A DNA stretch of 64,000 nt from positions 16,732,820 to 16,796,819 of the forward strand of contig OY741285.1 of assembly GCA_963514095.1 (NCBI GenBank), written 5' to 3'. Below are positions 13,001 to 24,200 of the stretch, one piece after another. Positions within the stretch are counted from its first letter, which is position 1. Each line of letters begins with the position of its first letter. The translations under genes were made by a program, and so were the position numbers. This DNA is from Eutrigla gurnardus. Lineage: Eukaryota; Chordata; Actinopteri; Perciformes; Triglidae. Under the pieces are notes generated by a model. That model was given only the letters and a program-made list of their open reading frames with translations, had not been told where the DNA came from and ran no database searches.

Positions 13001-15310
13001 TATGATGATGGAATTTATGTAGAATCAACACAAAGGAAGTATTTAAATTCAAATACTATTGTAAAATAGCAGCTTTTTTAACTTTAAGCACAGATTCTCT
13101 CATGTGAACTACAGATTTCCATAGAAACCATCAAGCCATCAAAATGAACTGTCAGCTTGAAAAAGGCATATTTCTTATATGCACTAACAGAACATTTCAA
13201 AAAGGTCCACAATAGAACATGCAAATATGGAAAAAAGAACAAGGAACTATTCTGCTGTGAAGTCAGAATGATAAATCCTTTTCACTCCATAGAACAACAA
13301 GTCAGCTTAGTCCTCCTTTACATTCAGCCCGTTACTGAGACAGACCAGTCTGTTTACATCGTCAGAGGACAAAGCAGCACACACCACATCCCCCTTGTGT
13401 ACAGGTTTGCGTGCGGTAGCTTTTAAGTCTTGTAGAGACTGTCTCTACTCGTCTGTCTTCTCATATTTATGTTTTCTCCACCAGGCCATGGGCATCAATG
13501 ACCTCCTGTCCTTTGACTTCATGGACGCTCCTCCCATGGAGACTCTGATCACAGCCATGGAGCAGCTCTACACGCTGGGAGCTCTGGACGACGAAGGCTT
13601 ACTGACGCGGCTGGGAAGAAGGGTGAGGAATGCTTCTACCTGGTGGTTTCTCATTAAATCTACATCGAATCATTCATGCACTTTTGAGTTTCATTAAACA
13701 AGTTATGTGATGTAACTTTCCTCTTGTTTTCACTTTAAGCATTGCACCAATTAAAAATATATTTTTTCTGTCTTCCAGATGGCCGAGTTTCCTCTGGAGC
13801 CCATGTTGTGTAAGATGCTGATCATGTCCGTCCATCTGGGCTGCAGTGAGGAGATGCTCACCATTGTGTCGATGCTGTCTGTGCAAAACGTCTTCTACAG
13901 GCCAAAGGTAGGTCCACAGCGAAGCCTTGTTTTATTATGACTGGATGAAAAGCTTTTTGGGGGCAGTTTTCTAACATATTCAAAAGCACAGGTCAGAATT
14001 AATTATGATCACGGGGAGTGTTTTTCTCTTCCATGGAAACTAAAAAATGGATATTTAAAATGTTTATTTGCTCTGTTTGTGCATTAAGTAAACTTAAAAG
14101 CTTGAAGTTTATTATTAAATGACAAACAATACAATTTTTTCATTGGGAACCAATAATAAAAAAAATCTAATCATTCTTCTTGAGTTTAAAAAGTGTCCAT
14201 GCAGTTTTGAATTTCCCTTTCTTTGCTTCTACTTTTTTAAATCATCTTTTGACAGCTCACCTTCATTTTCTCAGAGCATAGATCTTACTTTATTTTTAGG
14301 GTGCCCTGATCCAATCGGTCACCAATCATTATCCGCCTATATTGGTTCCAAATAGTTTGATCAGTGGTCTCTATAAAGGCTACTTCATATACAGAGTTGT
14401 TAAGAATAGTTACATATATAATGCTACATTATAAATCTAAGGCATCAAATCAATATCCTGATTTAAACCCCCTTGATTCTTTGTTTCTTTTTGTGTAAAA
14501 GGACAAACAGGCCTTGGCTGACCAGAAGAAGGCAAAGTTCCATCAACCCGAGGGGGATCACCTGACCCTGCTGGCGGTCTACAACTCCTGGAAGAACAAC
14601 AAGTTCTCCAACCCGTGGTGTTACGAGAACTTCATCCAGGCTCGCTCCCTGCGCAGAGCCCAGGACATCCGCAAACAGATGCTGGGTATCATGGACAGGT
14701 ATGAATGTCAGAGAGGCCGAGGCAGAACCACAATACATGTTAACAACTGAGGCTGCAATTCTATTAATATCCGCTTTGTTTCCTCTTACTCTTCAGACAT
14801 AAACTGGATGTGGTATCTTGTGGCAAAGCCACAGTTCGCGTCCAGAAAGCCATCTGCAGTGGCTTCTTCAGGAATGCAGCCAAAAAGGATCCTCAAGAGG
14901 GCTACCGCACCCTTATAGACCAGCAAGTGGTTTACATCCACCCCTCCAGTGCTCTGTTCAACCGCCAGCCTGAGTGGTACAAAAACACCCTTTCTCCTTT
15001 TTTTTTAACAGAACAAGAAATAAATGTGCCTCTTATTATAGTTTCCAAATGTAAAACCACCTTGTAACGTCCTGCCTGTCTCACCCTCAGGGTCGTCTAC
15101 CACGAGTTGGTGCTGACCACTAAGGAGTACATGCGGGAGGTGACCACCATCGACCCTCGCTGGCTGGTGGAGTTTTCGCCTGCCTTCTTCAAAGTGTCCG
15201 ACCCGACGCGTCTCAGCAAGCAGAAGAAACAACAGCGCCTCGAGCCTCTTTACAACCGTTACGAGGAGCCCAACGCCTGGAGGATCTCTCGTGCCTTCAG
15301 ACGCCGTTGA
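5351..15310 (+). CDS. dhx8: DEAH-box spliceosomal RNA helicase DHX8 (Prp22), upstream tandem copy A, 23 exons, 1,209 aa
   Basis: Nuclear DEAH-box ATPase that remodels the post-catalytic spliceosome and releases spliced mRNA (family knowledge for Prp22/DHX8). All 23 coding exons join in frame with GT-AG borders: 5351-5459, 5730-5815, 5922-5994, 6277-6368, 6960-7066, 7178-7537, 8211-8355, 8457-8663, 9096-9183, 9479-9576, 9846-9993, 10517-10698, 10955-11149, 11240-11425, 11541-11751, 11836-12017, 12207-12347, 12484-12639, 13485-13622, 13779-13907, 14502-14698, 14797-14976, 15091-15310. The length is close to human DHX8 (about 1,220 aa). Domain order: helical N-terminus, RS/RD-rich region, S1 domain (252-324), helicase core with GETGSGKT (577-584), DEAH (674-677), SAT (706-708) and QRAGRAGR (875-882), then the C-terminal winged-helix/ratchet/OB part ending AFRRR. 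The start ATG lies in the family-conserved N-terminal context. No break was seen. A paralogue follows 1.5 kb downstream. Confidence 0.97.
7178..7463 (+). other. dhx8: dhx8 copy A exon 6: RS/RD-rich region
   Basis: Residues about 156-251 are almost entirely Arg, Ser, Asp and Lys in alternating dipeptides, including repeated RD units ([10 protein letters not shown]) and RSRSRSRSR. Such regions mediate nuclear localisation and SR-protein contact in splicing factors (family knowledge). It is about 13 residues longer than in copy B and much richer in RD. Confidence 0.9.
7464..8355 (+). other. dhx8: dhx8 copy A S1 RNA-binding domain (end of exon 6 plus exon 7)
   Basis: Residues 252-324 run from VGDIYNGKV through FGCFVQLEG, 'GLVHISEL' and 'KVLSFTG' to SLSMK, a classical S1 OB-fold pattern that among DEAH helicases is typical of DHX8/Prp22. 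The intron at 7538-8210 splits the domain after 'GLR', as in copy B. Confidence 0.93.
8457..10698 (+). other. dhx8: dhx8 copy A exons 8-12: linker to helicase core
   Basis: Codes for residues 325-565: the conserved '[13 protein letters not shown]', '[14 protein letters not shown]', '[11 protein letters not shown]', '[18 protein letters not shown]' and '[15 protein letters not shown]' blocks. These lie between S1 and helicase domains in all DHX8 proteins. The exon junctions have clean GT-AG sites. Confidence 0.92.
10955..12639 (+). other. dhx8: dhx8 copy A exons 13-18: DEAH helicase core
   Basis: Residues 566-922 hold all core motifs: [11 protein letters not shown], Ia [46 protein letters not shown] and [16 protein letters not shown]. 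The catalytic lysine is K583 and the DEAH acid pair is D674/E675. Nothing needed for ATP binding or hydrolysis is missing. Confidence 0.96.
12879..13420. mobile_element. hAT-like non-autonomous element fragment in intron 18
   Basis: The intron 18 segment starting TAGTGCTGTCAATCGATTAC and continuing with repeated TTAATCGC units (12912-12952) has the signature of fish hAT-type termini with AT-rich subterminal repeats. The opposite terminus was not found, so the right edge is approximate and the element is probably truncated. It lies on the sense strand of dhx8 copy A and is absent from the same intron of copy B. Confidence 0.45.
13485..15310 (+). other. dhx8: dhx8 copy A exons 19-23: C-terminal helicase-associated and OB region
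   Basis: Residues 923-1209 include '[14 protein letters not shown]' (winged-helix/ratchet), 'LAVYNSW' and '[18 protein letters not shown]' (helicase-associated domain), then '[17 protein letters not shown]' and '[19 protein letters not shown]' (OB-fold and tail). The final exon begins in phase 2 after an intron that splits a Trp codon. Stop TGA is at 15308-15310. Confidence 0.95.
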
Positions 15311-15859
15311 TGTTGCTGATGGTGATGTGGAATACGTGGATTTATACCGGCCCTGTACATGTGATCAGACTCGGACTGGTGGTTGGAGATTGTATCATCC
15401 TGGACTTCAGGCTGTGTATTCACTCCTTTTTTTTAAACATTTGTACACATTGTACATTTCCCCCCCAGAAGTTCCTACATTGTCTGTGTAGGTGGCAATT
15501 TAAGTGTCATTATTTTAGGAAACCCAGAGCTATTTACTTTTCATAGCACTAATACAGGCAAAAGAAAACGTTCCACGTCTGTTCCTTTTGAGACGGAAGT
15601 TTAATCACAAATCTTCTGTGAGGACGTTCTGTAAAACGGTGGACTATTTATTTTGACCCTGTACATTTTAAAAAGCATAACTTTATGCATTAATGAGACC
15701 TGATCAGAAGGGAATCACAAGACAATACTTGTCAGACCATTGGGATCGAACGGAAACGTATGTTTGATAGATTTTGTACTGTAGCTATACATGTCTCTCT
15801 ATCTAAGAGTTGCTTTGCTATACTAACCAGTGGAACTATGAAAATGTGCCCTCATTAAA
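15311..15859 (+). other. dhx8: dhx8 copy A 3' UTR with polyadenylation signal
   Basis: Non-coding sequence follows the stop. ATTAAA at 15854-15859 is the best polyadenylation signal and is followed by T/GT-rich DNA (about 15867-15896), giving a 3' UTR of roughly 560 bases. The cleavage site itself was not determined. Confidence 0.55.
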
Positions 15860-16740
15860 TGCAAATTTTTCTTAATGCTGTTGGTTTTTGTTGTGTACTT
15901 TCAAATAGATGGACAGTTATGCTAGATACAGAGGTTATTGTTCGGCGGTTGTGGTGGTGACATCCTTTAGCCAAGCCACACAAATGTAAAAAACGAAATA
16001 TTAGTAGGCCGTTTGACTCGGGAGATGCTAGAAAATACATGCTTTGAAAAGGAAAAAAAGTCTTGCAAAGTATCACAATTCAAAAGCACTAAGTATGCAG
16101 AAAAATGTGGTTCCTGTTTGAATTATTGCGCATTTTAATGTTGCTGGTTCAAGGAGAAGAAATGTTCTGCCTTTTGGGTTATTGAATGTTATGGTGGAAG
16201 AAGTACTCTGATCTTTTACCTCAGTAGCAGCAATACAAAATCTTATTGATGTGAAAGTTGCAATGCAACAGTAACTGTTAGGAGTAAAAGTCATCCATAC
16301 AAATCATTACTTAACTGAAAGTATTGGCATTAGACTATACCAAAAGTAAATGTCCTCACTATGCCAAAAATATTATTGGGTTATAATGGGTGATGCGTTT
16401 ATGAGTAAACATCATTAATAGAGGTCGAGATTTAAAAAACAAATAAATGATGTACTGCCTGGTAGTTTAATCCATGATAATACATCATAATTATATGGAT
16501 TATATTTGTGTGAATTTGCAAAGCAATCTGCATAATTAAAATAAATCAAATAATTGTGGAGTAGAAACTTAGTAACTAAAATGGAAAAACTCAAGTGAAA
16601 TACAAGCGACTCTATATTGCATATACGGTAAGTATAATATTTACATCATGTAACCACTGAGATTTGAGTCTGTACATTCCGTTATCTGCCTGCTGACCGG
16701 TAGGGGGCAGCAGCGCTGCAACACGTTCGTTGGAGCTCAA
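15860..16740. other. Intergenic spacer between the two dhx8 copies
   Basis: AT-rich DNA without recognisable genes or repeats. Only about 0.9 kb separates the likely poly(A) site of copy A from the promoter of copy B, so the copies are a tight head-to-tail tandem pair. Confidence 0.7.
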
Positions 16741-16798
16741 ACGGGAAGAAGAAGTTAGCGCCACTTCCGGTTCAGCGCTAAACAACACAACACGAGAA
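16741..16798 (+). promoter_or_regulatory. dhx8: dhx8 copy B proximal promoter with ETS site
   Basis: CCACTTCCGG at 16761-16770 is a strong ETS-family site about 30 bases before the ATG, in a GC-richer patch without a TATA box. Copy A also has an ETS core at a similar distance, though the surrounding sequences do not align well. Confidence 0.45.
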
Positions 16799-18276
16799 AT
16801 GGCTGCTTTGGACGAAATACAACGTCTGGAATATTTATCGTTGGTGTCGAAGGTGTGCACGGAGTTGGAGAATCATCTTGGAATAAGCGAGAAAGATCTG
16901 GGTAACGTTGTTCTTCCTCACCGAGGCTCCCGAGCTAGCTTACTAACGCGACCATGCTAACCGTCTCAGTTAGCACGATCAGCTAATCATCTGTTGATGT
17001 TTTGCAGCTGAATTTATCATCAGTTTGGCCGAAAAACACCCAACATTTGAGGCGTTCAAGGCGGTTCTCTCTGAAAATGGAGCGGACTTTACGGTCAGTC
17101 TGCAGCTAAACCAAACACCTTAACCTTCACGTCTGCTGCTATCTATTAAAAATGTATATTTATTTTATTGTTTTCTTCCAGGATACATTTGTCGGCAATC
17201 TGCTCAGACTTATTAATACTATGCGACCCTCGCCGTCCACAAGTAAAGGTACATTACATGTCTCCAATGTTATTATACCATACATGTATCTACTGTTAAA
17301 TCCCTATAATAACAATCAAATAAATGTTATTGTCTGGCAGCTCATCAACCAAAGAGTGAGCAGGACAAGCTGAAAGAGAAATACCCTGCTTTATGTAAAC
17401 CAGATCATCCTGTTTGGATGGTGAGGCTTTCTTTGTTCTTGCAAACTGGAAAGGAAAATACAATAAATAAGAAAACACTGCATTTTATAGTATTCATAGA
17501 GTTTTGGAGCTGTTTTCCTCATTATTACCTCTTCATCAGATTCCACCACGTCACACTGACAGAGACAAAGATGACGAGCAGGTTGCAGCGGCGGCCATGA
17601 AGGAGCTGGAAATGCTGATGCCCAACTTCTGTGGAACAAGCTCAGATAACAGGTAATTAAAAAGGAGTTGTACTTAAAGGTGGATACCTGCCATTTGGAA
17701 AACAAGCTATTAAAACAAGAGACCACTTCACATTTATATGTGGAATATGTTAAAATTGAGTCATCGCAGAGTGAGGAGGAGCACTTCTCAACACCAGCAT
17801 GTCATAGTGTAGCACTGTTGTTTTCCTTCATTATTGTACATATTATGTACATTGCTGGATAACATTTTATTCTTCTTTACTTTAATATTTATTTTGCATC
17901 TTATCTTAGCTGGAGTAAGAATTGTGCTTCTTCCTTTTTCTCATTTCCTCCTCAGGTCAGACGGTGACAGGAGTCGAGACGCAGGAGGACCAATGGGACG
18001 CCGGCGGAGTCGTTCTCGCTCCAGGTCAAGAGAGCGCGACGGGGAGACGAACCCCAAGCGCAAAAGGAAACGTGTGTCTCGTTGGAGCGACCATCCGCCG
18101 AGCCCCCGCCGGGAGGACGAGGACAAGAGCAACAAGGACAACGGAGCATCCGACCGCTGCCGTGACAGACTCGTGGACCGTCCTCTGTCAGACGAGCCCG
18201 TCGTGGGCGACGTCTACAACGGCAAAGTCAGCAGTGTCATGCAGTTTGGATGTTTTGTGCAGCTAGAGGGCCTCAG
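16799..18276 (+). other. dhx8: dhx8 copy B exons 1-6: N-terminal and shortened RS region
   Basis: Residues 1-257. The N-terminal helical blocks ('[19 protein letters not shown]', 'NLLRLINTMRP') are kept. Exons 3-5 are strongly diverged from copy A ('YPALCKPDHPVWM' against '[13 protein letters not shown]'). Exon 6 has [12 protein letters not shown] but lacks the long RD repeat of copy A. Its end begins the S1 domain (VGDVYNGKV). Confidence 0.9.
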
Positions 18277-21200
18277 GTCAGTCAGCTAAAAGATGTTTTG
18301 ATGTAACATATCCTGTTTTAATATTTAGTTCTCCAGGATTTCATTGTTGCCCGTTAATCTTTTTTGTGGTGTTATTAGTATTATTAGTTATCAGACAGGA
18401 AGGGGGAGGGAGAGTGGAGATGACAAGCAGCAGCGATATTCCTCCCTTTTGCACTTTCTTGTGCGTATTTGAGTGTTTAAATTTGGAATTTTTCAGAGAT
18501 TTCATGAAATATATGAGACACTTAAGTTAACAAAGCAAAAGCATCCATTTGATTGCATGTTGCGTTGAGAGTTGTTTTTGCCAGCCGTCTCCGGTAATGT
18601 TATTTTATTTATTTTTTAAGTGTTTGCACCTCGATCCTGATCTGTGTGTGAAACTGTCTGCAGGAAACGCTGGGAAGGTCTGGTGCACATCTCAGAGTTG
18701 CGCAAAGAAGGACGTATAGCCAATGTGGCCGACGTGGTCACCAAAGGCCAGAAGGTCAAGGTCAAAGTGCTGTCGTTCACCGGAACCAAAGCCAGCTTGA
18801 GCATGAAGGTGAGTCGTGTGCAGAGTGGTGAGAAATGTTCGTACGCTGCGGCGCGAAGAATCTAGAGGAATCACTTCATCACCATAGAAACACACCTGTC
18901 TGTCTTCTATTATTTGCTGTTGATTAATTAGTTAGTGAAGATGAATCATAAATCATGCTGTTACCCACTTTTAGACGAAGACATGAAATCAGATGTTCAA
19001 ATTTAAATTAGACTAGATGTTTTGTTTTTTTCAGATAAAATGATAATACATGTATTTGTTAAAGTAATGCATGAGTGTATTTGACTTGCATCCAACATAA
19101 CTGATTTCTAGAAACAGTGCTCACTGGTTTTCCTCGTTGCCAGGATGTGAACCAGGAGACGGGGGAGGACCTGAACCCTAACCGGAGAAGAAACCTGGAC
19201 ACTGGAGTCGTTGACGAAGTCATGAGGAACCCCGACCGCCCTGCTGAGGTCAGCGTGGCGGAGTTAGAGGAAAACCCCACGGAGCGCAAACGGCTCACCA
19301 AGATAACTGACCTTGAGAAATGGGAAATCAAACAGGTATTTTACACGTCATGTAAAACAGATGCTTTATGACGGAAATGTATAAGTTCTAATAGTGATGA
19401 CAAAATGAAGGATTTATTGCGTCAAAATGTCAGCATTATTAATTTATTAAAGATGAATAGATTTATGTTTTTTAAATTTATGTTTTGAATTGTATTTATT
19501 TGATACAGAACTGATCAGGCCACCGGTTGAATGGCTTGATTTGTGGTGATAACTTTTAAATACATCTTCTGTCCAGATGATTGCAGCCAACGTCCTCCCC
19601 AAAGAAGAGTTCCCAGAGTTTGACCAGGAGACGGGAATCCTTCCCAAAATAGATGAGGATGAAGGTAAAAAGTCTTCACTTTATTCTCTATTTTTCTCTA
19701 AATGAAAGTTATCCTGCATCATGATGTCTCTTGTGTAACTCGTCCTCCTGCAGATGACGAGTTGGAGATCGATCTGGTGGAAGAGGAGCCTCCTTTCCTG
19801 AGGGGGCAGACGAAATGGACCGCCAACTTGAGCCCAGTCAAAATAGTAAAGGTGTGTTTCCAGACACAGATCTGAATGAAAGTGTGACTCCCTCAGACAC
19901 TTATTTACTTACTAATATCATGTGCTTGGAATACATAATCAGTTGCCTGACAGCAACGTCCAGTTGTTAGTAAATATGAAATACTATTAAAAATACAGAT
20001 CATGGCTGTAAAACTAGGTGTCCTCGACTACAAACCCGTAAGCAATTAAAGAACATATTTTAAAAATACTCCAAGTTAAACAAATAATCCCCCCCCCCCC
20101 CCCCCCCCCACACATTAGGATGATTAATGAAATCAAAACCCTCATCTTATGGAGGTCTCGATTCAGAATCATACCGAAAATCAAAGTGGAAAATCAGATC
20201 GCAGGCCGATCCAACTTTTGTGGAGATTTTTCAAGACAGTAGTGCGTGTGGCCTCCACGTGCCTGTATGACGCCTGGGCATGCTCCTGATGAGACCACGG
20301 ATGGTCTCCTGAGGGATCTCTTCCCAGACCTGGACCAGAGCAGCAGTCAACTCAGTCTGTGGTGCGACATGGCGTTGGTGGATGGAACGAGACATGATCC
20401 CAGATGTGGTCAATAGGATTCAGGTCTGGGGAACGGGCAGGCCAGTCCATAACATCAATGCCTTTATCATGCAGGAACTGCTGACACACTCCAGCCACAT
20501 GAGGCCTAGCATTGTCCTGCATTAGAAGGAACTTAGCACCAGCATATGGTCTCACAATGGGTCTGAGGATCTCATCCCGGTACCGAATGGCAGTCAGGGT
20601 ACCTCCGTTAAGCACATGGAGGGCTGTGTGACCTTCCAAAGAAATGCCTCCCCAGACCATCACTGACCCACCGCCAAACCGGTCATGCTGGAGGATGTTG
20701 CAGCAGCAGAACGTTCTCCACGGCGCCACCAGACCCTGTCCCGTCGGTCACATGTGCTCAGGGTGAACCTGCTCTCATCCATGAAGAGAACAGGGCGCCA
20801 ATGGTCAATCTGCCAATCTCTGGGATCTCTAGCGAATGCCAATCACATTGCACGGTGTTGGGTTTTAAGCAGAGGCCCTATTTGTGGACGTCGGGCCCTC
20901 AAACCACCCTCATGGAGTCTGCTGGAGGTAATTTTGTAGGGCTCTGGCAGTGCTCCTCCCGCTCCTCCGTGCACAAAGGAGCAGATATCAGTCCTGCTGT
21001 TGGGTTGTTGTCCTTCTTCAGCCCCCTCCACGTCTCCTGGTGTACTGGCCGGTCTCCTGGAATCTCGTCCATGCTCTTAACACTGCTGGGGGACACAGCA
21101 AACCTTCCTACCACAGTGCACATTGATGTGCCATCACGGATGAGTTGCACTAAATGGGCCACTTCTGTGGGTTGGAGAAACCGCCTCATGCTACCTCTAG

Positions 21201-24200
21201 TGGTGCAAACACTGCCAAAATTCAAAAGATAAAATAATCTGCCAGAAAGGCCGAGAACAGAGAAATGGTCCGTGGTCACCACCTGCAGAATGATTCCTTT
21301 ATAGGGATGTCTTGCTTATTGCCACTCGTTTCCACCTGTGGTCTGTTCCATTTACACAACAGCAGGTGAAATTGATTCCCAATCAGTGCTGCTTCCTAAT
21401 TGGACAGGCTGATATCTCAGAAATATGACTGACTTGCAGTTACATCATGTTGTTTTAGTGTTCCCTTTATTTTTTTGAGCAGTGTAGATTACATGTGTGT
21501 TTGTAAATGGTGGGTAGTCAATTTAAATAACCCGATGAATGTTTTCACTGCGTCCATCAGAACCCCGACGGCTCCCTCTCCCAGGCGGCCATGATGCAGA
21601 ACGCTCTGTCCAAGGAGAGGAGGGAGCTGAAGCAGGCGGTCCGGGCAGCAGAGCTGGACTCCATCCCTACCGGACTCCACAAGAACTGGATAGACCCGAT
21701 GCCTGACTGTAAGCAGGATTTGTATCAACAAACTCTGAACTGGAACTGAATTAAAGGACATAAAACAATGTGTGTCAGAGAGAGAGAGAGAGGGATTATA
21801 AAACGTAGAAAATGAAATGTAAGCATCTGTCTTGTGCCGGGCCTGTTACGCTGTTACGTGATTACTGTGGAGCGGCTGGAGATGCTTATCTTATCTGGCG
21901 TTTACGCCGGCACACAGTCGTAATGCACTGTGACTCCGTCTTTCCGTGGCCAGGAGGGATATCGGAGGCGTAACAAGTTCCTTCCCGGCCCGCTCACTAC
22001 CTCTGACTCATGCTTTATTACAAAAAGAGCTTGTTAGGAAGTTAATTATCGTCCGAGTGCATCCTGATCAGACTAACTGTTGGGATCCTGCCGGAACCTT
22101 AACGTCTGTGCCGTTCCTCTCCTATGCAGACGAAGGAAGGCAGATCGCCGCCAACATGAGAGGCATCGGCGCGATGCCCATCGACCTGCCGGCGTGGAAG
22201 AGATACGCCTTCGGGGGGAACCAGGTGTCGTACGGCAAGAAGACGGAGCTTTCCATCCTGCAGCAGAGGGAGAGTCTGCCCATCTTCAAGCTCAAGGAGG
22301 AGCTCGTTCAGGTGTGGGAAGTAGATTCTGCTTCTGAAGCATGTCGTCTTCTTTCAGACTCCTGGAGAGAAAACATCCACAACATTCATTTAGGTGTTTA
22401 GGCAAAATCCACCAAACGCATGCGTTTATAGTAACACTGGTTATAACAGGACACAAGGATGCATCGGTGTAATATAATTATTGATTGTCAGATAGCTTTT
22501 AAAGCTAAATGTAGCTATTAGCCTGCAACACGCACAAGACCTGAACCCACATTACATCCATGTTCATCTCCCCAGCCATCAATACGCCCATGTTTGTTTG
22601 TTTTAGGCCGTCCACGACAACCAGATCCTGATCGTCGTTGGAGAAACCGGCTCCGGGAAGACCACGCAGATCACACAGTACCTGGCAGAGGCGGGCTACA
22701 CCTCCCGGGGGAAGATCGGCTGCACGCAGCCCCGCCGCGTGGCCGCCATGTCCGTGGCCAAGAGAGTGTCTGAGGAGTACGGCTGCCGTCTAGGACAAGA
22801 GGTGAGTGAGCCGCCTAATCGGAGCAAGACGTTCTTTAAGAGACTTCTCCTTCTCCTTTAGCTTTAGCATGTTTCTGTTTTTACCTTTAGGTGGGCTACA
22901 CCATCCGATTTGAAGACTGCACCAGCACGGAGACGGTGATCAAGTACATGACTCACGGGATGCTGCAGAGGGAGTGTCTGCTGGACCCGGACATGAGTCT
23001 CTATTCCCTCATCATGCTGGATGAGGCCCACGAGAGAACCATACACACCGATGTGCTCTTTGGGCTTCTCAAGAAGGTCGTTTTGATGTTCTACAAACCA
23101 TGCAATGGTTTTTAAAAAGAATAGTCAATGATATTTACATACAATCACTTCCCCCGACTCATTTAGACGATACAGAAACGCAAAGACATGAAGCTGATCG
23201 TGTCCTCAGCCACGCTGGACGCTGTGAAGTTCTCTCAGTATTTCTATGAAGCGCCCATCTTCACCATCCCAGGGAGAACTTTCCCAGTGGAGGTTCTCTA
23301 CACCAAAGAGCCCGAGACGGACTACCTGGATGCCAGTCTCATCACGGTCATGCAGATCCACCTGACCGAGCCCCCAGGTATGATGTCAGAACCGGCTTTC
23401 CCTGTCTTCAATTAGAAGCCCAAGGGACCAGTGATGATTTTCCAAAAAGAATTGTGATTAAAATCCTGTAACATTCCCGTTCTCCGTGTTCTCCGTCCAG
23501 GTGACGTCCTGGTGTTTCTGACTGGACAGGAAGAGATCGACACCGCCTGTGAGATCCTGTATGAGAGAATGAAGTCGCTGGGTCCTGCTGTTCCTGAGCT
23601 GATTATTCTGCCGGTTTACTCTGCCCTGCCCAGCGAGATGCAGACCAGGATCTTTGACCCGGCGCCCCCAGGGAGCAGAAAGGTGATGAACAACACGGGA
23701 ACAGATCAAAGCTATGACTTGTTGTGTGTTAAACCAAGATGTTTTACTCCTTATTAGCTTTTTTTTATGTGACAAACGCCATTTCAGTTTTCATGCTGTC
23801 CTTCCTTGTTAGACTTATGAATATATTCACCTTTTTAGTGGCTTTCATTTGTAGTTTCATCTAAAGCTCAACACATAAGTCATTCACCTTTTAAACGGTA
23901 ATTCTCCTTTTCTTTTACCACCAGGTCATCATCGCCACCAACATCGCCGAGACGTCGCTCACCATCGATGGAATCTACTACGTGGTCGACCCCGGCTTCG
24001 TGAAGCAGATTGTGTACAACTCCAAGACGGGCATCGACCAGCTGGTGGTGACTCCTATATCACAGGTCCGTTTAAATACAACACAGGAACCGTTTCTATT
24101 TGCCCTATTAAGCAACCAGAGTGGGTTTTCTAGGATGCTGAAAAGCTGAAGATGATTTGATGCTACAAACTCCAGTGTGTGTTCAGGCCCAGGCCAAGCA

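Larger units (their letters stand above)
18664..22311 (+). other. dhx8: dhx8 copy B exons 7-12: S1 domain remainder and linker
   Basis: Residues 257-541 with '[17 protein letters not shown]', '[15 protein letters not shown]', '[19 protein letters not shown]', '[15 protein letters not shown]' and '[15 protein letters not shown]'. Exon 8 is 15 bases shorter than in copy A. The exon 11/12 junction creates a Tyr codon (PDYEGRQ), whereas copy A reads PDVDGRQ. Intron 10 (19852-21560) is enlarged by a transposon. Confidence 0.92.

Noticed and set aside
16730..16798. In-frame N-terminal extension of dhx8 copy B
   Set aside because: The upstream codon is TTG, not ATG, and the ATG at 16799 matches the start of copy A.
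20685..21232. Plus-strand frames within dhx8 copy B intron 10
   Set aside because: They are antisense to the decayed Tc1-like transposase, whose minus-strand motifs are recognisable.
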